32,181 nucleotides of DNA from CALKHQ01 sp050329975 (GTDB taxonomy: Bacteria; Pseudomonadota; Alphaproteobacteria; CALKHQ01), in the NCBI GenBank assembly GCA_050329975.1, contig JBHJOG010000007.1, forward strand, positions 1 through 32,181, read 5' to 3'. The first letter of the stretch is position 1; the number at the start of each line of letters is the position of its first letter. Below the pieces are notes generated by a model. It searched no databases. It worked only from the letters and a program-made list of their open reading frames with translations, and was not told the DNA's origin. A program made the position numbers and the translations under genes. This document shows positions 31,721-32,181 of the stretch, piece by piece.

Positions 31721-32181
31721 TCAGGCGAACAGGATCCCCTCGTCGTCCCCGTCGTAGTTCTTCAGCTTGAACAGGACGGTCCCGTGAGCGTCGTACACCA
31801 GGGTGTCTTTGCCGCTGCGCGCCCAGGTCGCGCCGCCAACCAGCAGATCGTTCTCGTTGGCGGAATAGTCGGCGATGATGTCGACCGCGCCGTCGGTGCC
31901 GGCATGGAAGATGTCGGCCCCGGCGCCGCCGTAGAGCGTGTCGGCGCCGTCGCCGCCGTAGAGGATGTCTTTGCCGGCGCCGCCATAGAGCGTGTCATTG
32001 CCGTCGCCGCCGTAGAGGATGTCGTCGCCGTCATGGCCGTACAGCCGGTCCGCGCCGGCATCGCCCCAAAGGGTGTCGTTGCCCTCGTTGCCTTCCAGCT
32101 TGTCGTTGCCGGCACCGCCGTGCAGCTGATCGTCGCCGGCCCCGCCCAGCAGGCTATCGTTGCCGGCGTCGCCATAGGCGA
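31721..32181 (-). CDS. RTX calcium-binding repeat protein, C-terminal fragment
   Basis: The last 153 codons of a gene that begins beyond the window. From the edge inward there are about nine tandem RTX nonapeptides of the form GGxGxDxLx (for example GGAGDDQLHGGAGNDKLEG and GGDGNDTLYGGAGKDILYG), which form a calcium-bound beta-roll. A non-repetitive tail follows, containing HAGTDGAVDIIADYSANEND and ending LKNYDGDDEGILFA, consistent with an uncleaved C-terminal type I secretion signal. The protein is likely exported to the medium; the activity domain lies outside the window. Confidence 0.88.
   Translation of the reverse strand, partial: AYGDAGNDSLLGGAGDDQLHGGAGNDKLEGNEGNDTLWGDAGADRLYGHDGDDILYGGDGNDTLYGGAGKDILYGGDGADTLYGGAGADIFHAGTDGAVDIIADYSANENDLLVGGATWARSGKDTLVYDAHGTVLFKLKNYDGDDEGILFA

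Noticed and set aside
31762..32175. Thr/Ala/Ser-rich minus-strand frame at the window edge
   Set aside because: It is an out-of-frame reading of the RTX repeats; the adjacent frame gives clean GGxGxDxLx repeats and ends at 31721.
31900..32181. Short tandem DNA repetition at the right edge, considered as a CRISPR or satellite
   Set aside because: The period (about 27 bases, two nonapeptide-length units varying by codon choice) is explained by RTX coding repeats; there are no spacers.

Overview
This is a very GC-rich window that most resembles an alphaproteobacterial chromosome, probably Rhodospirillales-like. The call rests on gene content and protein style (PAS_5 protein, DUF892 protein, hyuA/hyuB operon, MlaA/MlaC, CHASE2 cyclase with FecR partner, EttA, PrmA, RTX repeats). 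No rRNA, tRNA or CRISPR array was seen, and the species cannot be fixed from the sequence.

Layout. 1-2844 (+): end of tlyA, an RlmD-type rRNA methyltransferase and a D-2-hydroxyacid dehydrogenase, tightly packed. 2860-5365 (-): a PAS_5 protein and a long periplasmic zinc protein that fuses an AztD-like beta-propeller, a His-rich linker and a full ZinT domain. Two Zur-like palindromes lie upstream of it. 5787-10574 (-): an operon of HpaI-type aldolase, hydantoinase A, hydantoinase B and a tiny Cys-rich protein. 10748-12427 (+): EttA, followed by stem-loops. 12548-14331 (-): a translationally coupled EACC1-like gene and a membrane-anchored caspase-like protease, probably a conflict/immunity or death module, with a frameshifted gene remnant upstream. 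15027-18205: PRC-barrel protein, EamA exporter, SAM methyltransferase and a DUF892 ferritin-like protein. 18217-22630 (-): CHASE2 adenylate cyclase with FecR partner, then the outer-membrane lipid-asymmetry genes mlaC and mlaA. 23155-24871 (+): a diguanylate cyclase and a small exported protein.

24895-28405 is a clear mobile element. Perfect 20-bp inverted repeats and a perfect 8-bp target duplication enclose an IS1-type transposase plus cargo: a KGG-motif basic protein, a HigB-like toxin, an antitoxin fused to an ImmA/IrrE metallopeptidase domain, and an acidic unknown protein. It sits 93 bp upstream of a UvrD-type helicase gene, which is coupled to prmA. The window ends inside an RTX calcium-binding repeat protein on the minus strand.

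The strongest candidates for something new are the AztD-ZinT fusion with its putative Zur control, the EACC1-caspase pair, and the transposon that carries a toxin-antitoxin cassette between intact ends. All functional statements come from motif recognition by eye; no database search was run.
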